Positions 49,400 to 57,808 of a stretch of 64,000 nt of DNA are shown piece by piece. The position numbers and the translations under genes were made by a program. The first letter of the stretch is position 1; the number at the start of each line of letters is the position of its first letter. The stretch comes from Clostridia bacterium (GTDB lineage: Bacteria > Bacillota > Clostridia > Lachnospirales > Lachnospiraceae). Where the stretch lies: the NCBI GenBank assembly GCA_910574835.1, contig CAJTDE010000018.1, forward strand, positions 24,020 to 88,019, read 5' to 3'. The notes below the pieces were generated by a model, which saw only the letters and a list, made by a program, of their open reading frames with translations, was not told the origin of the DNA and ran no database searches.

Positions 49400-50649
49400 A
49401 TGTAAGGCGGGCAGATACGGAACTCTATTATTCGGGTACAAATGTATCTGAGCAGGTGAAGGGATATTTAGAGAGTGTCAGCTATACGGATGTAGCTTCC
49501 GGTTCTTCGGATACTTTGTCTATTGTATTGGATAATATAGACGGGCGGTGGATGGGGAATTGGATGCCAGTGAAGGGCGATCGGATGAAAGCCGGCATTT
49601 ATGGAAGACATTGGGAAGCAGAAGGCGCTACAGAGAAATTACATTGCGGAGAATTTGAAATAGATTCTTTAAGCTTCAGCGGTTCTCCTAATATATGTAC
49701 GATTGGAGCGGTGAGTATTCCTCAATCGGAGGAATTTAACAGCCGGAAGCGGACAAAAACATGGGAGGGAATCACCATTCAGAGAATAGCGGAGGAGATT
49801 TCCGGCAAGGCAGGCGTGGCCCTTTATTACGAAGCAGATACGATTTTTATTGAATCCATCGAGCAGAACGCCCAGGAGGACTGCAAGTTTTTATATTCTT
49901 TATGTCAGAGTTATGGTCTTGCAATGAAGGTGTATTCCTGGAAAATTGTGATTTTTGAAGAAGAACGCTATGAGAAGAGATCTGCAGTAGCAACTTTTAA
50001 AAAAGAAGATGTGGCTCCGGGCTGGAAGTATCAAACAGAGGTGGCGGGAACCTACACGGGGGCCTGTGTGAGCTTTACAGATCCGGAAAACGATGAAGAT
50101 TATCTTGTCCGGATTGGCGGAGGAAGCAGGATTTTGGAGCTGAATATCACGGCGGATAATTTGGCCGATGCAGAGCGGAAGGGGATTGCCAAGTTGAATG
50201 ATGAGAATAAAAAAATGACAACTATGAGCATTACCATGAAATTTAATCCCAGAGTGACAGCAGGCTCCTGTATTCAGTTAAATGATTTTGCAAAGTTATC
50301 CGGAAAATATTATGTGGAAAAAGCCGTGACAAAGGTATCCGGAAGCGGGGAGACCTCCATGTCCTTAAGTCTGCGTCTGGTGGTGGACAGAATCAAATCC
50401 GTATCTGTTCAGGCTGTGGCGGCCGCACAAGAGCGTGAACAGAAGGCAGGAACCGATTATACGGTAGTTTCCGGCGATACGCTCTGGGATATTGCCAGAA
50501 GGTTTCTGGGAAGCGGTGTAAGGTATGTAGAGATTTATAATGGCAATAAGGATATTATTGAATCAACGGCAAAAGGACGGGGGAAAAAGAATTCCGGAAA
50601 CGGGCATTGGATTTTTCCGGGGACGGTTTTAAGGATTCCTCCGGCATGA
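49396..50649 (+). CDS. baseplate hub protein gpD-like with LysM tail
   Basis: 417 residues, overlapping the previous stop by four bases. YYSGTNVSEQVKGYLESVSY and the body match the late control D/VgrG-hub family. The last 60 residues form a LysM module (YTVVSGDTLWDIARRFLGSG ... GTVLRIPPA), which could hold peptidoglycan at the tail tip. Confidence 0.88.
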   Translation: MNVRRADTELYYSGTNVSEQVKGYLESVSYTDVASGSSDTLSIVLDNIDGRWMGNWMPVKGDRMKAGIYGRHWEAEGATEKLHCGEFEIDSLSFSGSPNICTIGAVSIPQSEEFNSRKRTKTWEGITIQRIAEEISGKAGVALYYEADTIFIESIEQNAQEDCKFLYSLCQSYGLAMKVYSWKIVIFEEERYEKRSAVATFKKEDVAPGWKYQTEVAGTYTGACVSFTDPENDEDYLVRIGGGSRILELNITADNLADAERKGIAKLNDENKKMTTMSITMKFNPRVTAGSCIQLNDFAKLSGKYYVEKAVTKVSGSGETSMSLSLRLVVDRIKSVSVQAVAAAQEREQKAGTDYTVVSGDTLWDIARRFLGSGVRYVEIYNGNKDIIESTAKGRGKKNSGNGHWIFPGTVLRIPPA

Positions 50650-50673
50650 TTTAAAAGCACTGCGGGAAGGTGA

Positions 50674-51498
50674 TTGATTTTGGGAAGTATGCGGATTGGT
50701 AAAGTATCCAGTATTAATTATGAAACAGGGATGATGCGAGTTACATACACAGATAAGAATAAGTCCGTAACACGGGAATTTCCTATGCTGAATTACGGCA
50801 GTCAGTACCATATGCCGGAGATTGGCCAAAGTGTTGCTGTGGCGCATTTGAGCAACGGTTCCAGCCGCGGAGTTATTTTAGGCACTGTATGGAATAAGAA
50901 TAATCTCCCGGCAGAAGGGAAAAAGGGAGTCTACAGGCAGGATTTTTCCAAGACAACCGGGGCAGCAGTACAGCAATATACGGAAGATACCGGGAAAATG
51001 GTAATAAAGGCTCCAAATATCAGTGTTATAGGAAATAACGAAACAGAGCTGGAAGGCGCTAAATTAGTTATAGGAGCCAATATTCAATTGCTTCTGGATA
51101 CTCCAAAGATGGAGCTTGCGGCCCAAACTGTGAAATGGGAAGAAATTCAGATGGAAGTTCTTTCCGGAACACTGACAGCTCTTATGACAGGGCTTAACCT
51201 GGAACTGGAAGAAATTCTTTCCGTAAAAGCAAAGGGTGATATAGATTTGGAAACAGAAGGAGATATGGATTTGAAGACCCAAGGGGCTGTTTCCGTAGCT
51301 TCGGCAGAAGAGGTCAGTATAGAAGCGCAGGGGAATATTTCCATGTCAGCTTTGCAGGATGCGGATTTGGCAGCAGAGGGAACAGTTTCGGTGACAGCTT
51401 CGGGGGATTTGCTTTTGAAGGACAAAACATACAATACCTCCTTGTCAGAGATAGCAAAATGCCTGGAGGCATTAGGCCAGACATTGGGAAAGGGATGA
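50674..51498 (+). CDS. baseplate assembly protein V / spike
   Basis: 274 residues, TTG start. The N-terminal OB fold (GKVSSINYETGMMRVTYTDK ... AHLSNGSSRGVILGTVWNKN) is followed by beta-helix-like repeats of 'D(I/M)DL(E/K)T' and 'VSVAS/VTASGD' units, typical of gpV needle proteins that form the membrane-piercing spike. Confidence 0.85.
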   Translation: MILGSMRIGKVSSINYETGMMRVTYTDKNKSVTREFPMLNYGSQYHMPEIGQSVAVAHLSNGSSRGVILGTVWNKNNLPAEGKKGVYRQDFSKTTGAAVQQYTEDTGKMVIKAPNISVIGNNETELEGAKLVIGANIQLLLDTPKMELAAQTVKWEEIQMEVLSGTLTALMTGLNLELEEILSVKAKGDIDLETEGDMDLKTQGAVSVASAEEVSIEAQGNISMSALQDADLAAEGTVSVTASGDLLLKDKTYNTSLSEIAKCLEALGQTLGKG

Positions 51499-51502
51499 AA
51501 AA

Positions 51503-51901
51503 GTGGCGGAGATAGGACATTTTGGAAAGCAGATAGTGTTCGAGGTCAGCGACAAAAAGGCGCTGACATTTAAAGATTTTTCCCAGAAAGTCACAGGCAT
51601 ATGGAGCAGCCATAAGACAATTGGAGGGAAACCGAAAAAAGAGTTTAACGGGCCGGACAGCCGGAGAATTTCATTTACAGTTGATTTAGATGCAACCCTT
51701 GGCGTGCGTCCCACAGAGGTAATTGAGTGGTTTGAAAATGCGGTGGAAAAGGGAACAGCTGAATACCTGGTTATAGGCGGGCGCATGGTCGGGAATTGTA
51801 GATTTGTTATTACGGAGGTGAGCGAAACCTGGAATGTGATTTACAGTAAAGGAGAGCTGGCAAAGGCAAGCCTTAACGTAACTATGGAGGAATATCGATG
51901 A
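51503..51901 (+). CDS. tail protein U-like
   Basis: 132 residues, GTG start (GAAAAAGTGG context). IGHFGKQIVFEVSDKKALTF and SFTVDLDATLGVRPTEVIEW match P2 gpU/phage_P2_GpU. It caps or completes the tail. Confidence 0.8.
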   Translation: MAEIGHFGKQIVFEVSDKKALTFKDFSQKVTGIWSSHKTIGGKPKKEFNGPDSRRISFTVDLDATLGVRPTEVIEWFENAVEKGTAEYLVIGGRMVGNCRFVITEVSETWNVIYSKGELAKASLNVTMEEYR

Positions 51902-52212
51902 TTGATGTTGAAAATATTGTATTAAAGTTTTCAGCCACAGGACCGGAAGCTGAGGACATCCGTTCCTGTCTTTCTGCGTTGTATTCTGTGAGAGAGGGAA
52001 CGCAGCCAATGGATCGGAGTTTTGGTCTTTCAACGGAATTTGTGGGAAAGCCTCTGCCTGTGGCCAAAAATGAACTTGCAGTAGAAATAATCCAAAAGAC
52101 CCAACGTTATGAACCACGGGTAAATGTAATTCGGGTTTTATTCGACTGTGAGCCGGAAAGCGGAAGGCTGCGCCCGATTGTATATGTAGAAGGGAGTGAA
52201 GAGGTTGAATGA
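51898..52212 (+). CDS. baseplate wedge protein gpW/gp25-like
   Basis: 104 residues. LYSVREGTQPMDRSFGLSTE with KNELAVEIIQKTQRYEPRVN is the GPW_gp25 lysozyme-like fold of contractile baseplates. Overlaps its neighbours at both ends. Confidence 0.85.
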   Translation: MIDVENIVLKFSATGPEAEDIRSCLSALYSVREGTQPMDRSFGLSTEFVGKPLPVAKNELAVEIIQKTQRYEPRVNVIRVLFDCEPESGRLRPIVYVEGSEEVE

Positions 52213-53359
52213 TACAATAGATACAATTAAAAATTACCCGGATATATCCTTTATTGACAATCTGGCTCTGGAGAAATTACAGAATCAAATGCTTGCGGAC
52301 TTTTCGGAAAAATACAAGGAGCTGACCGGAAAAGAGATGGCTTTAGCTCCGGCTCATCCTTTCCGGCTGATTTTGTATGCAGCATCTTTGCAGCTATATC
52401 AAGCATTTCAGTATTTGGATCAGGCAGGAAAACAGTCCTTCTTAAAGTATGCTTATGGAGATCATTTAGAAAATCTGGGCGCTTTGAAGGGAATCGCCAG
52501 AAGCAGAGGGGAGAAGGCAAAAACAACAGTGCGTTTTACTCTTTCTAAAGAGCAAACAGGAGTAATTACAATTCCAAAAGGAACAAGGGTGACATCAGGG
52601 AATGAAATTTATTTTTATACGACAGAGTTGGCGGAGATTCCTCCTGGAATGTTGAACATAGATGTGCGGACGGAATGTGCAGAAGTGGGAACAGCGGCAA
52701 ACGGCTTGGAGCCGGGAGCTATTTCTATACTGGTAGATTTAATTCCCTATGTGCAAAGTGTAAGCAATATAGATACTTCGGCCGGAGGACAGGATGTAGA
52801 GAAAGATGAAAATCTGGCTGAACGGATATTTTTAGCTCCGGCCGGATATTCCGTAGCCGGTCCGGATGCGGCGTATCAGTATTGGACGAAGAAATACAAT
52901 TCCGGAATTGCGGATGTGAAGGTGACATCTCCTTCTGAGGGAATTGTAGATATACGTTTTGTTATGGAGGATGGAGAGCTTCCGGAAGAAAATCTGATCA
53001 CAGGGCTGCAGGAATATTTGAGTGATAACAATATACGGCCGCTTACAGATAAGGTGCGGACAGGAGCGCCGGATTTAATTGAATGTAATATTGAGCTGAC
53101 TTATTACATTAACAAAAGAGATGCGTCAAGAACAGAAAAAATTAAGAAGAATGTAGAGAGTGCAATAGAGGCTTTTAAGGTGTGGCAACAGGAGCGGATT
53201 GGAAGAGATATTAACCCGTCAAAGCTTTTATATTTTATAGTCCAGGCAGAAGCAAAAAGGGTTGATATTATAGAACCTGTATTTACATTGGTTCCGGATA
53301 ATGCGGTAGCGCGAATACAGAATGTCAATGTTGTATACGGAGGAATCGAGGATGATTGA
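52205..53359 (+). CDS. baseplate protein J-like
   Basis: About 384 residues from TTG 52205; GTG 52196 is an alternative. GDHLENLGALKGIARSRGEK, FTLSKEQTGVITIPKGTRVT and VSNIDTSAGGQDVEKDENLA are gpJ signatures. It joins wedge and tail-fibre attachment proteins. Confidence 0.9.
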   Translation: MNDTIDTIKNYPDISFIDNLALEKLQNQMLADFSEKYKELTGKEMALAPAHPFRLILYAASLQLYQAFQYLDQAGKQSFLKYAYGDHLENLGALKGIARSRGEKAKTTVRFTLSKEQTGVITIPKGTRVTSGNEIYFYTTELAEIPPGMLNIDVRTECAEVGTAANGLEPGAISILVDLIPYVQSVSNIDTSAGGQDVEKDENLAERIFLAPAGYSVAGPDAAYQYWTKKYNSGIADVKVTSPSEGIVDIRFVMEDGELPEENLITGLQEYLSDNNIRPLTDKVRTGAPDLIECNIELTYYINKRDASRTEKIKKNVESAIEAFKVWQQERIGRDINPSKLLYFIVQAEAKRVDIIEPVFTLVPDNAVARIQNVNVVYGGIEDD

Positions 53360-53999
53360 GTATAAGGATAGTGAAATCGTACAGATTCTTCCTAATATTT
53401 TGTGTTCTCCTGAGGTGAAGGCAATTAGCTATGCAGTAGGTAAGGCTCTGAAACAATTGCTGCTATGTGGAGAAAGGGCAAGTGTTTATGCCGCTATTCA
53501 CAAACTGCGGGATGAGGAATTGGATCTGCTTGCTTTGGAATTGAACGCGCAATACTATGATAACAATTTAAATATCAATGTGAAAAGGGGAATCATAAAA
53601 AATGCTATTAAATGGCATTGCTCTGCGGGAACACCAGCAGCCGTACAGGAATTAATAGAGGTTGTGTTTGGAGCAGGAAGCGTTAGGGAGTGGTGGGAAT
53701 ATGGCGGGGAACCTTATTTTTTCAGAGTAAGAGCGGAAGTTTCACTGACAGAGAGTGCAATCGACAGATTTACACGAATTATACAAAATGTAAAAAATAC
53801 ACGCTCCCATTTAGAGGCAGTGGAGGTTTTCAGAGAAGTACACCAAACATTATATCCGGGCGCTGGCGTGTATTGGCAGGTGGTCAGACAGACAATCGAA
53901 GATACATTTACAGATAGTCTATTGATTGGACAGGCGCTGCGATACGCAGCAGGGACAAAGGCAGTTGGAAGGCTTGTAATCGAAGAGGAGGAAAGATAG
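53352..53999 (+). CDS. tail protein I
   Basis: 215 residues from ATG 53352 (AGGAATCGAGG upstream), overlapping gpJ by eight bases. AIKWHCSAGTPAAVQELIEV and VFGAGSVREWWEYGGEPYFF are P2 gpI features. It links the baseplate to the tail fibre encoded next. Confidence 0.9.
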   Translation: MIEYKDSEIVQILPNILCSPEVKAISYAVGKALKQLLLCGERASVYAAIHKLRDEELDLLALELNAQYYDNNLNINVKRGIIKNAIKWHCSAGTPAAVQELIEVVFGAGSVREWWEYGGEPYFFRVRAEVSLTESAIDRFTRIIQNVKNTRSHLEAVEVFREVHQTLYPGAGVYWQVVRQTIEDTFTDSLLIGQALRYAAGTKAVGRLVIEEEER

Positions 54000-54000
54000 T

Positions 54001-54897
54001 ATGGCATATTTTGAACCAGCAGTAATTACTCGTGCAGGCGTGAATATGATCGCCAATGATATTGCGGGAATTGGGAATATAGAATTTGTGAAGATGGTAT
54101 CCGGAGCAGGGGAGTATACTGAAGAAGAGAAAGCTAAAAATGCTTTGGCAGAAAGGACGGGGTTAAAAGATCAGCGTCAGGAATTTGTTTTTAATGCTAT
54201 TGAAGTAAAGTCGGAGAAATCGGTACTTTTAAAGAGTGTAATTTCTAATGAGACGTTGGAAGAAGGATATAGAATTACGGAAGTGGGAATTTATGCAAGG
54301 GAGAAAGGTACGGAAGGCGATGGATTTTTGTATTCTTTGGCGTTAGCTATTGAGGCAGATTTTTTGCCGCCTTTTAATGGGCTGAATCCTTCCGAGATAG
54401 TGCAGGAGTATTATGCTACGGTATCAGACGCGGCTACGGTGTCAATAGTTTCGGCTCCTGGGGCGTTTGCTCTTTTCGAAGATATGAAAGAGCTGGAGAA
54501 TATTTTGACAAATAGAATAAAAGAACTCACAGATAATATAGGTAATGCGGAAGATACTTATAGTAATGAAGTCACGTATGCATTGGGTGATTACTGCATC
54601 TATGATAAGCATTTGTATAAATGTATTGTCCCGATAGAAGAACCGGAAGAGTGGAATACGGAACATTGGAAGAAAGTAACGATAACAGAAGAACTTTTGT
54701 ATCTCGCAAATAAAGAGGTGGAAGTAGTTGATCCGATGACGGCTACAGAGGAAGGATTTGCTGCGGATGCGAAGTTGACGGGAGATGCGTTACGAGAGCT
54801 AAGTGTGAACTTGAATAAGAAAGCCAATGCATCTGCCCTTGGAACCCAATGTACTTTTAGATTGAGTGGCACCACTCTTACAATTACGCCAAAATAA
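54001..54897 (+). CDS. tail fibre (collar) protein, constant part plus cassette A end
   Basis: 298 residues. The N-terminal half (FEPAVITRAGVNMIANDIAG ... RITEVGIYAREKGTEGDGFL) is a DUF3751-type baseplate-attachment domain. A CBM5/12-like module follows (YALGDYCIYDKHLYKCIVPI ... WNTEHWKKV, about 194-223). Residues 1-267 precede the recombination site TAAGTGTGAA (54800-54809). The remaining 31 residues (SVNLNKKANASALGTQ...) are a replaceable cassette. Inversion would swap in the B, C or D ends from 55830-57717. Confidence 0.88.
   Translation: MAYFEPAVITRAGVNMIANDIAGIGNIEFVKMVSGAGEYTEEEKAKNALAERTGLKDQRQEFVFNAIEVKSEKSVLLKSVISNETLEEGYRITEVGIYAREKGTEGDGFLYSLALAIEADFLPPFNGLNPSEIVQEYYATVSDAATVSIVSAPGAFALFEDMKELENILTNRIKELTDNIGNAEDTYSNEVTYALGDYCIYDKHLYKCIVPIEEPEEWNTEHWKKVTITEELLYLANKEVEVVDPMTATEEGFAADAKLTGDALRELSVNLNKKANASALGTQCTFRLSGTTLTITPK
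54800..54809 (+). repeat. fibre inversion site A (expressed position)
   Basis: TAAGTGTGAA, inside the fibre gene, read in the frame L-S-V-N. Identical 10-mers occur at 55820-55829 (inverted), 57025-57034 (direct) and 57707-57716 (inverted), each in the same codon register relative to its cassette. A and C share further bases (TTGAATAA). Confidence 0.88.
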
Positions 54898-54908
54898 GGA
54901 GGTATTGT

Positions 54909-55373
54909 ATGGCTCTAATATATAATGGTGTTACTATACCTTCTAATGCTACCGTGAATTATAATGGCACATCCTTACAAAAGATTATATATAATGGCGT
55001 TACAGTATGGCAAAAACAAATATATGATGTACCATTTAAAGCGGTATCACCAGAACTCACAAGTAAAACTCCAGGCAATTTTTTTAAATATGCAACTATT
55101 ACTTGTAACCCTGATTATTTTTCTTTTAGTAATGGATACGCATATTGTCAAAAAGCTGGCACATATACTTTTACATTAACAGCAAGAGGGACAGCCGGTG
55201 TTGTATCGTCGTGGCATGGCTCAATATATGTTAATAATAAACATAATTTTTCTTGTGACAATAAGCAAGGTACATTATCAAAAATAATTACATTGTCAAA
55301 AGGTGACTATATACATTGCAATTCTCCGGCTAGTGGTAGTACAAATGGATATTTAACATTAATAATTAAATAA
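54909..55373 (+). CDS. tail fibre tip / accessory protein of cassette A
   Basis: 154 residues, ATG with AAGGAGGTATTGT upstream. Repeated YNGVTIPSNATVNYNGTSLQ / YNGVTVWQKQ at the N-terminus, then a beta-rich domain. It follows the current fibre end by 11 bases and would invert together with it. Probably a receptor-binding tip or its cofactor. Confidence 0.6.
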   Translation: MALIYNGVTIPSNATVNYNGTSLQKIIYNGVTVWQKQIYDVPFKAVSPELTSKTPGNFFKYATITCNPDYFSFSNGYAYCQKAGTYTFTLTARGTAGVVSSWHGSIYVNNKHNFSCDNKQGTLSKIITLSKGDYIHCNSPASGSTNGYLTLIIK

Positions 55374-55440
55374 CAGCAAAAATACACATTTGCAAACTAA
55401 TTAATAACTATGTTTGGATTAAGCCATTGTACAACATAAC

Positions 55441-55830
55441 TTATATACTTGCTGACCAACTTACGTACAATGGCCCATGAACAGTTGATGATGCATTATT
55501 TTTTATGTTTGCTGTAAACCCAGTTTTCGTCAAGTTGCTTATACTTGTTGTACAATAATTGCTATTTACGCCAATAGTTACTGTCGGAATAGATGCAAAT
55601 GCACTAGAAAAGGTAACCTGTTGAGTCCAAGTTGAATGTGCAACAATTGAATTAACAGTAAAATTTCCACTCAGAGATTTTGGCGATACCTTAATTTTAC
55701 CAATGTTTGCGGCCATCGTTGCAAATGTAGCATCCGCTTTAGTTGTTACACCTTTTGCAGTAATGGCGGATGCTACAGATGCTTTTCCACTACTGACAGA
55801 TCGAAAAACCGAATCTATATTCACACTTAG
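55441..55830 (-). CDS. silent fibre cassette B
   Basis: 129 residues without its own start, beginning at the codon before site B and reading LSVNIDSVFRSVSSGKASVA ... YCTTSISNLTKTGFTANIKN ... VSWSASI. In the fused state it would replace residues 267-298 of the fibre. The C-terminal half resembles beta-sandwich receptor-binding domains (gp53-like H-type). Normally silent because it lies on the minus strand without a promoter. Confidence 0.78.
   Translation of the reverse strand, partial: LSVNIDSVFRSVSSGKASVASAITAKGVTTKADATFATMAANIGKIKVSPKSLSGNFTVNSIVAHSTWTQQVTFSSAFASIPTVTIGVNSNYCTTSISNLTKTGFTANIKNNASSTVHGPLYVSWSASI
55820..55829 (-). repeat. fibre inversion site B (inverted)
   Basis: TTCACACTTA on the plus strand, i.e. 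TAAGTGTGAA on the minus strand, at the head of cassette B. Inverted relative to sites A and C. Confidence 0.88.
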
Positions 55831-55965
55831 GACTTGAAAAGCAGAGAGCAATCAGCGTATAAAAAGCAATAAAAGCAGAGCAAACCTATAAAAATGAATC
55901 AGAAGTTGGAAAAATGCACACCAAGAGCTCCCGAAGTATTCCGGGAGTATTAAAATCTTGAAAGT

Positions 55966-57006
55966 TTAAGCCGACAAATATCGCTTATGGGCTGAACGCA
56001 CGTTATCGCGGGCTACAGTGCAATAAATCATGGTAGTGGCTATGTTTTCATGACCGAGGAGAGCTTGTACATCCTGTATTGGCATCCCCCGATTAAGTGC
56101 ATTAGTGGCGGCTGTGGCCCTGTAACGATGCGGATGAACCTTTTTTATCCCGGCTCTATGTCCCAATCGGTGAAGCATTTGGCGAATACCGTGTTCACTC
56201 ATACGTAAATATGGAGCTTTGGTTGAAACAAAAAGGGCAGGGTTGGTGTCGGTTCTGGATAATAGGTATTTTTTTAAGTGGTAGCAGCTTGAGGCGTTCA
56301 AATAAACTTCACGTTCCTTACTGCCTTTACCAAAAACAATACAATCTAAAGTATCCCAGTGGATGTCCTGACGGTTAAGCCGGACCAGCTCGCCGACACG
56401 CATACCGGTGCTGTAGAGTAACTCAATAACAGCCAGATCGCGCTCTTTTTGACAGGCACAACGCAGTATTTCACGTTCTTCATCCGAATAAGGCTTTTTG
56501 ACTTTCTTTTCATAATGGATTTGATCAAGCCCGATTGCCGGATTGTAAATAATATGCTTTTTCTTTTGTAACCATGTGAAAAAGCTATTGAAGCAAATAC
56601 GCTTGTTATTTAGATAGCGATTACCTACTTGTCGGACAGCTTTACACTGTGCCAGATAAGTAAAAAGATCTTCCGTGGTAATGTCCTGGACCGATTTTTT
56701 GAGGGTATGAAGCATTAACCCTAGCTGAAGCTTATAATGCTCAATTGTTTTGTCGCTCCGCCCAGCCATTTTGAGGGCGGCCAGATACATATAGAGGTAA
56801 TCCATATAGGTTTTCTCGTCCAGCACAGCGACATCCGTACATTTTTTGATTACGTCATATTCAGCCATTTGGTAATAGAGATACAATCGTAGATCCGTAT
56901 TGTACTCTGGCGGCAGTTTGCCGGATAAAAATTGTAGCACATCATTGATTAATTGTTCTTTCATGGTGGCTATCCTCCTTATATTTTTATGGGGATAGTA
57001 TAACAT
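55966..57006 (-). CDS. tyrosine recombinase, fibre invertase (XerC/D-like)
   Basis: 346 residues; the likely start is ATG at 56964 (MKEQLINDVLQFLSGKLPPE, ribosome site AAGGAGGATAGCC), giving 332. It has an N-terminal core-binding domain (YLYMYLAALKMAGRSDKTIE) and catalytic residues: Arg in LLYSTGMRVGELVRL, Lys in VFGKGSKEREVYL, HxxR in VHPHRYRATAATNAL, His in LLGHENIATTMIYCT with nucleophile Tyr. It lies between inverted cassette sites B and C, so it is itself on an invertible segment. It is the natural agent for recombination at TAAGTGTGAA. Confidence 0.88.
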   Translation of the reverse strand: MLYYPHKNIRRIATMKEQLINDVLQFLSGKLPPEYNTDLRLYLYYQMAEYDVIKKCTDVAVLDEKTYMDYLYMYLAALKMAGRSDKTIEHYKLQLGLMLHTLKKSVQDITTEDLFTYLAQCKAVRQVGNRYLNNKRICFNSFFTWLQKKKHIIYNPAIGLDQIHYEKKVKKPYSDEEREILRCACQKERDLAVIELLYSTGMRVGELVRLNRQDIHWDTLDCIVFGKGSKEREVYLNASSCYHLKKYLLSRTDTNPALFVSTKAPYLRMSEHGIRQMLHRLGHRAGIKKVHPHRYRATAATNALNRGMPIQDVQALLGHENIATTMIYCTVARDNVRSAHKRYLSA

Positions 57007-57023
57007 GAAGGGTAAAATAAGCC

Positions 57024-57362
57024 CTAAGTGTGAATTTGAATAAAGTGCGGGTATATGTGGGCAGCGACGGAAAAATCCATTTTGTTAATTCAGCAGGTGC
57101 AGATTCAGCGCTCCCTTTTAAACGGGATTTCCAGGTCACTGTAACAACAAGCTCAAAATTATATCAGGCGAATAATCTAAGTTTAATATGGGGAACAGCA
57201 ACAACTGTTGGTATATACACATATAAAAATGGTACAGGGACTTTTAAAGTTACATCATCACAAAAGGCTGATGCATACCCTAAAAGTAGTGATAGTTCTT
57301 CTACAACATCATGGCACGCATCTGCACCAACAATAACTTTCTCAAATTTTAAGTTTTTATAA
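57024..57362 (+). CDS. silent fibre cassette C
   Basis: 112 residues without its own start beyond the site, reading LSVNLNKVRVYVGSDGKIHF ... FKRDFQVTVTTSSKLYQANN ... ITFSNFKFL in the fused register. Its site is in direct orientation to A, so it needs two inversions (or reorientation by B/D) to be expressed, or it would be joined by deletion. Beta-rich, likely receptor-binding. Confidence 0.75.
   Translation, partial: LSVNLNKVRVYVGSDGKIHFVNSAGADSALPFKRDFQVTVTTSSKLYQANNLSLIWGTATTVGIYTYKNGTGTFKVTSSQKADAYPKSSDSSSTTSWHASAPTITFSNFKFL
57025..57034 (+). repeat. fibre inversion site C (direct)
   Basis: TAAGTGTGAA followed by TTTGAATAA, close to site A's surroundings. Located 18-30 bases after the start-side of the recombinase gene's promoter region. 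Confidence 0.85.
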
Positions 57363-57363
57363 T

Positions 57364-57717
57364 TTAGGCCGTACGTTTCCACATATATACTGTCAAATAT
57401 GGTGGCATGTTATTATGTGGACTATCGCCACCAGAAGTGCCTGTATTTTGGTTAGTATAACAGAAATGAACACCACTGGTACTTGAATTAACGCCGCCTC
57501 CATATTTTGCACCATAAGAATGACTATGCGAAGGCATTTCTGCCATTGTAAGTTTGTGAGCAGCCTCACCTCCTGTAGTCCCAGCCGAATATCCCCCACC
57601 AGCCGCAAGCAAAAAGCGTCCGGTTATCTGCTGCCAAGTCCCACCAAATAGCAAAGCTGGGTTTGTGGCATCAACTGATATATAAATACTCCCAACCGGA
57701 TGCAATTTCACACTTAC
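57364..57717 (-). CDS. silent fibre cassette D (collar-domain end)
   Basis: 117 residues reading VSVKLHPVGSIYISVDATNP, ALLFGGTWQQITGRFLLAAG, then HKLTMAEMPSHSHSYGAKYG ... MPPYLTVYMWKRTA. This is the phage tail-collar/T4 gp12-type trimeric tip, a well known receptor-binding end with metal-binding HSHS. It becomes the fibre C-terminus if sites A and D recombine. Confidence 0.85.
   Translation of the reverse strand, partial: VSVKLHPVGSIYISVDATNPALLFGGTWQQITGRFLLAAGGGYSAGTTGGEAAHKLTMAEMPSHSHSYGAKYGGGVNSSTSGVHFCYTNQNTGTSGGDSPHNNMPPYLTVYMWKRTA
57707..57716 (-). repeat. fibre inversion site D (inverted)
   Basis: TTCACACTTA on the plus strand at the head of cassette D. An A-D inversion would flip about 2.9 kb including the recombinase. 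Confidence 0.88.
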
Positions 57718-57724
57718 CTCTTAA

Positions 57725-57778
57725 AAAGCTGTTTATAGGTGCCCTCCAGCATGGAGGACATCTATAAATGGCTTTTTG
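57725..57778 (+). terminator. long hairpin after the fibre cassettes
   Basis: AAAAAGC...TTATAG...CTCCA and its complement GGAG...CTATAA...GCTTTTT pair over most of their length around GCAT. The symmetrical A-run and T-run make it a terminator in either direction, insulating the invertible block. Confidence 0.7.
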
Positions 57779-57808
57779 CCATTAAAAGTCATAGAAAGGA
57801 GAAAAGTA

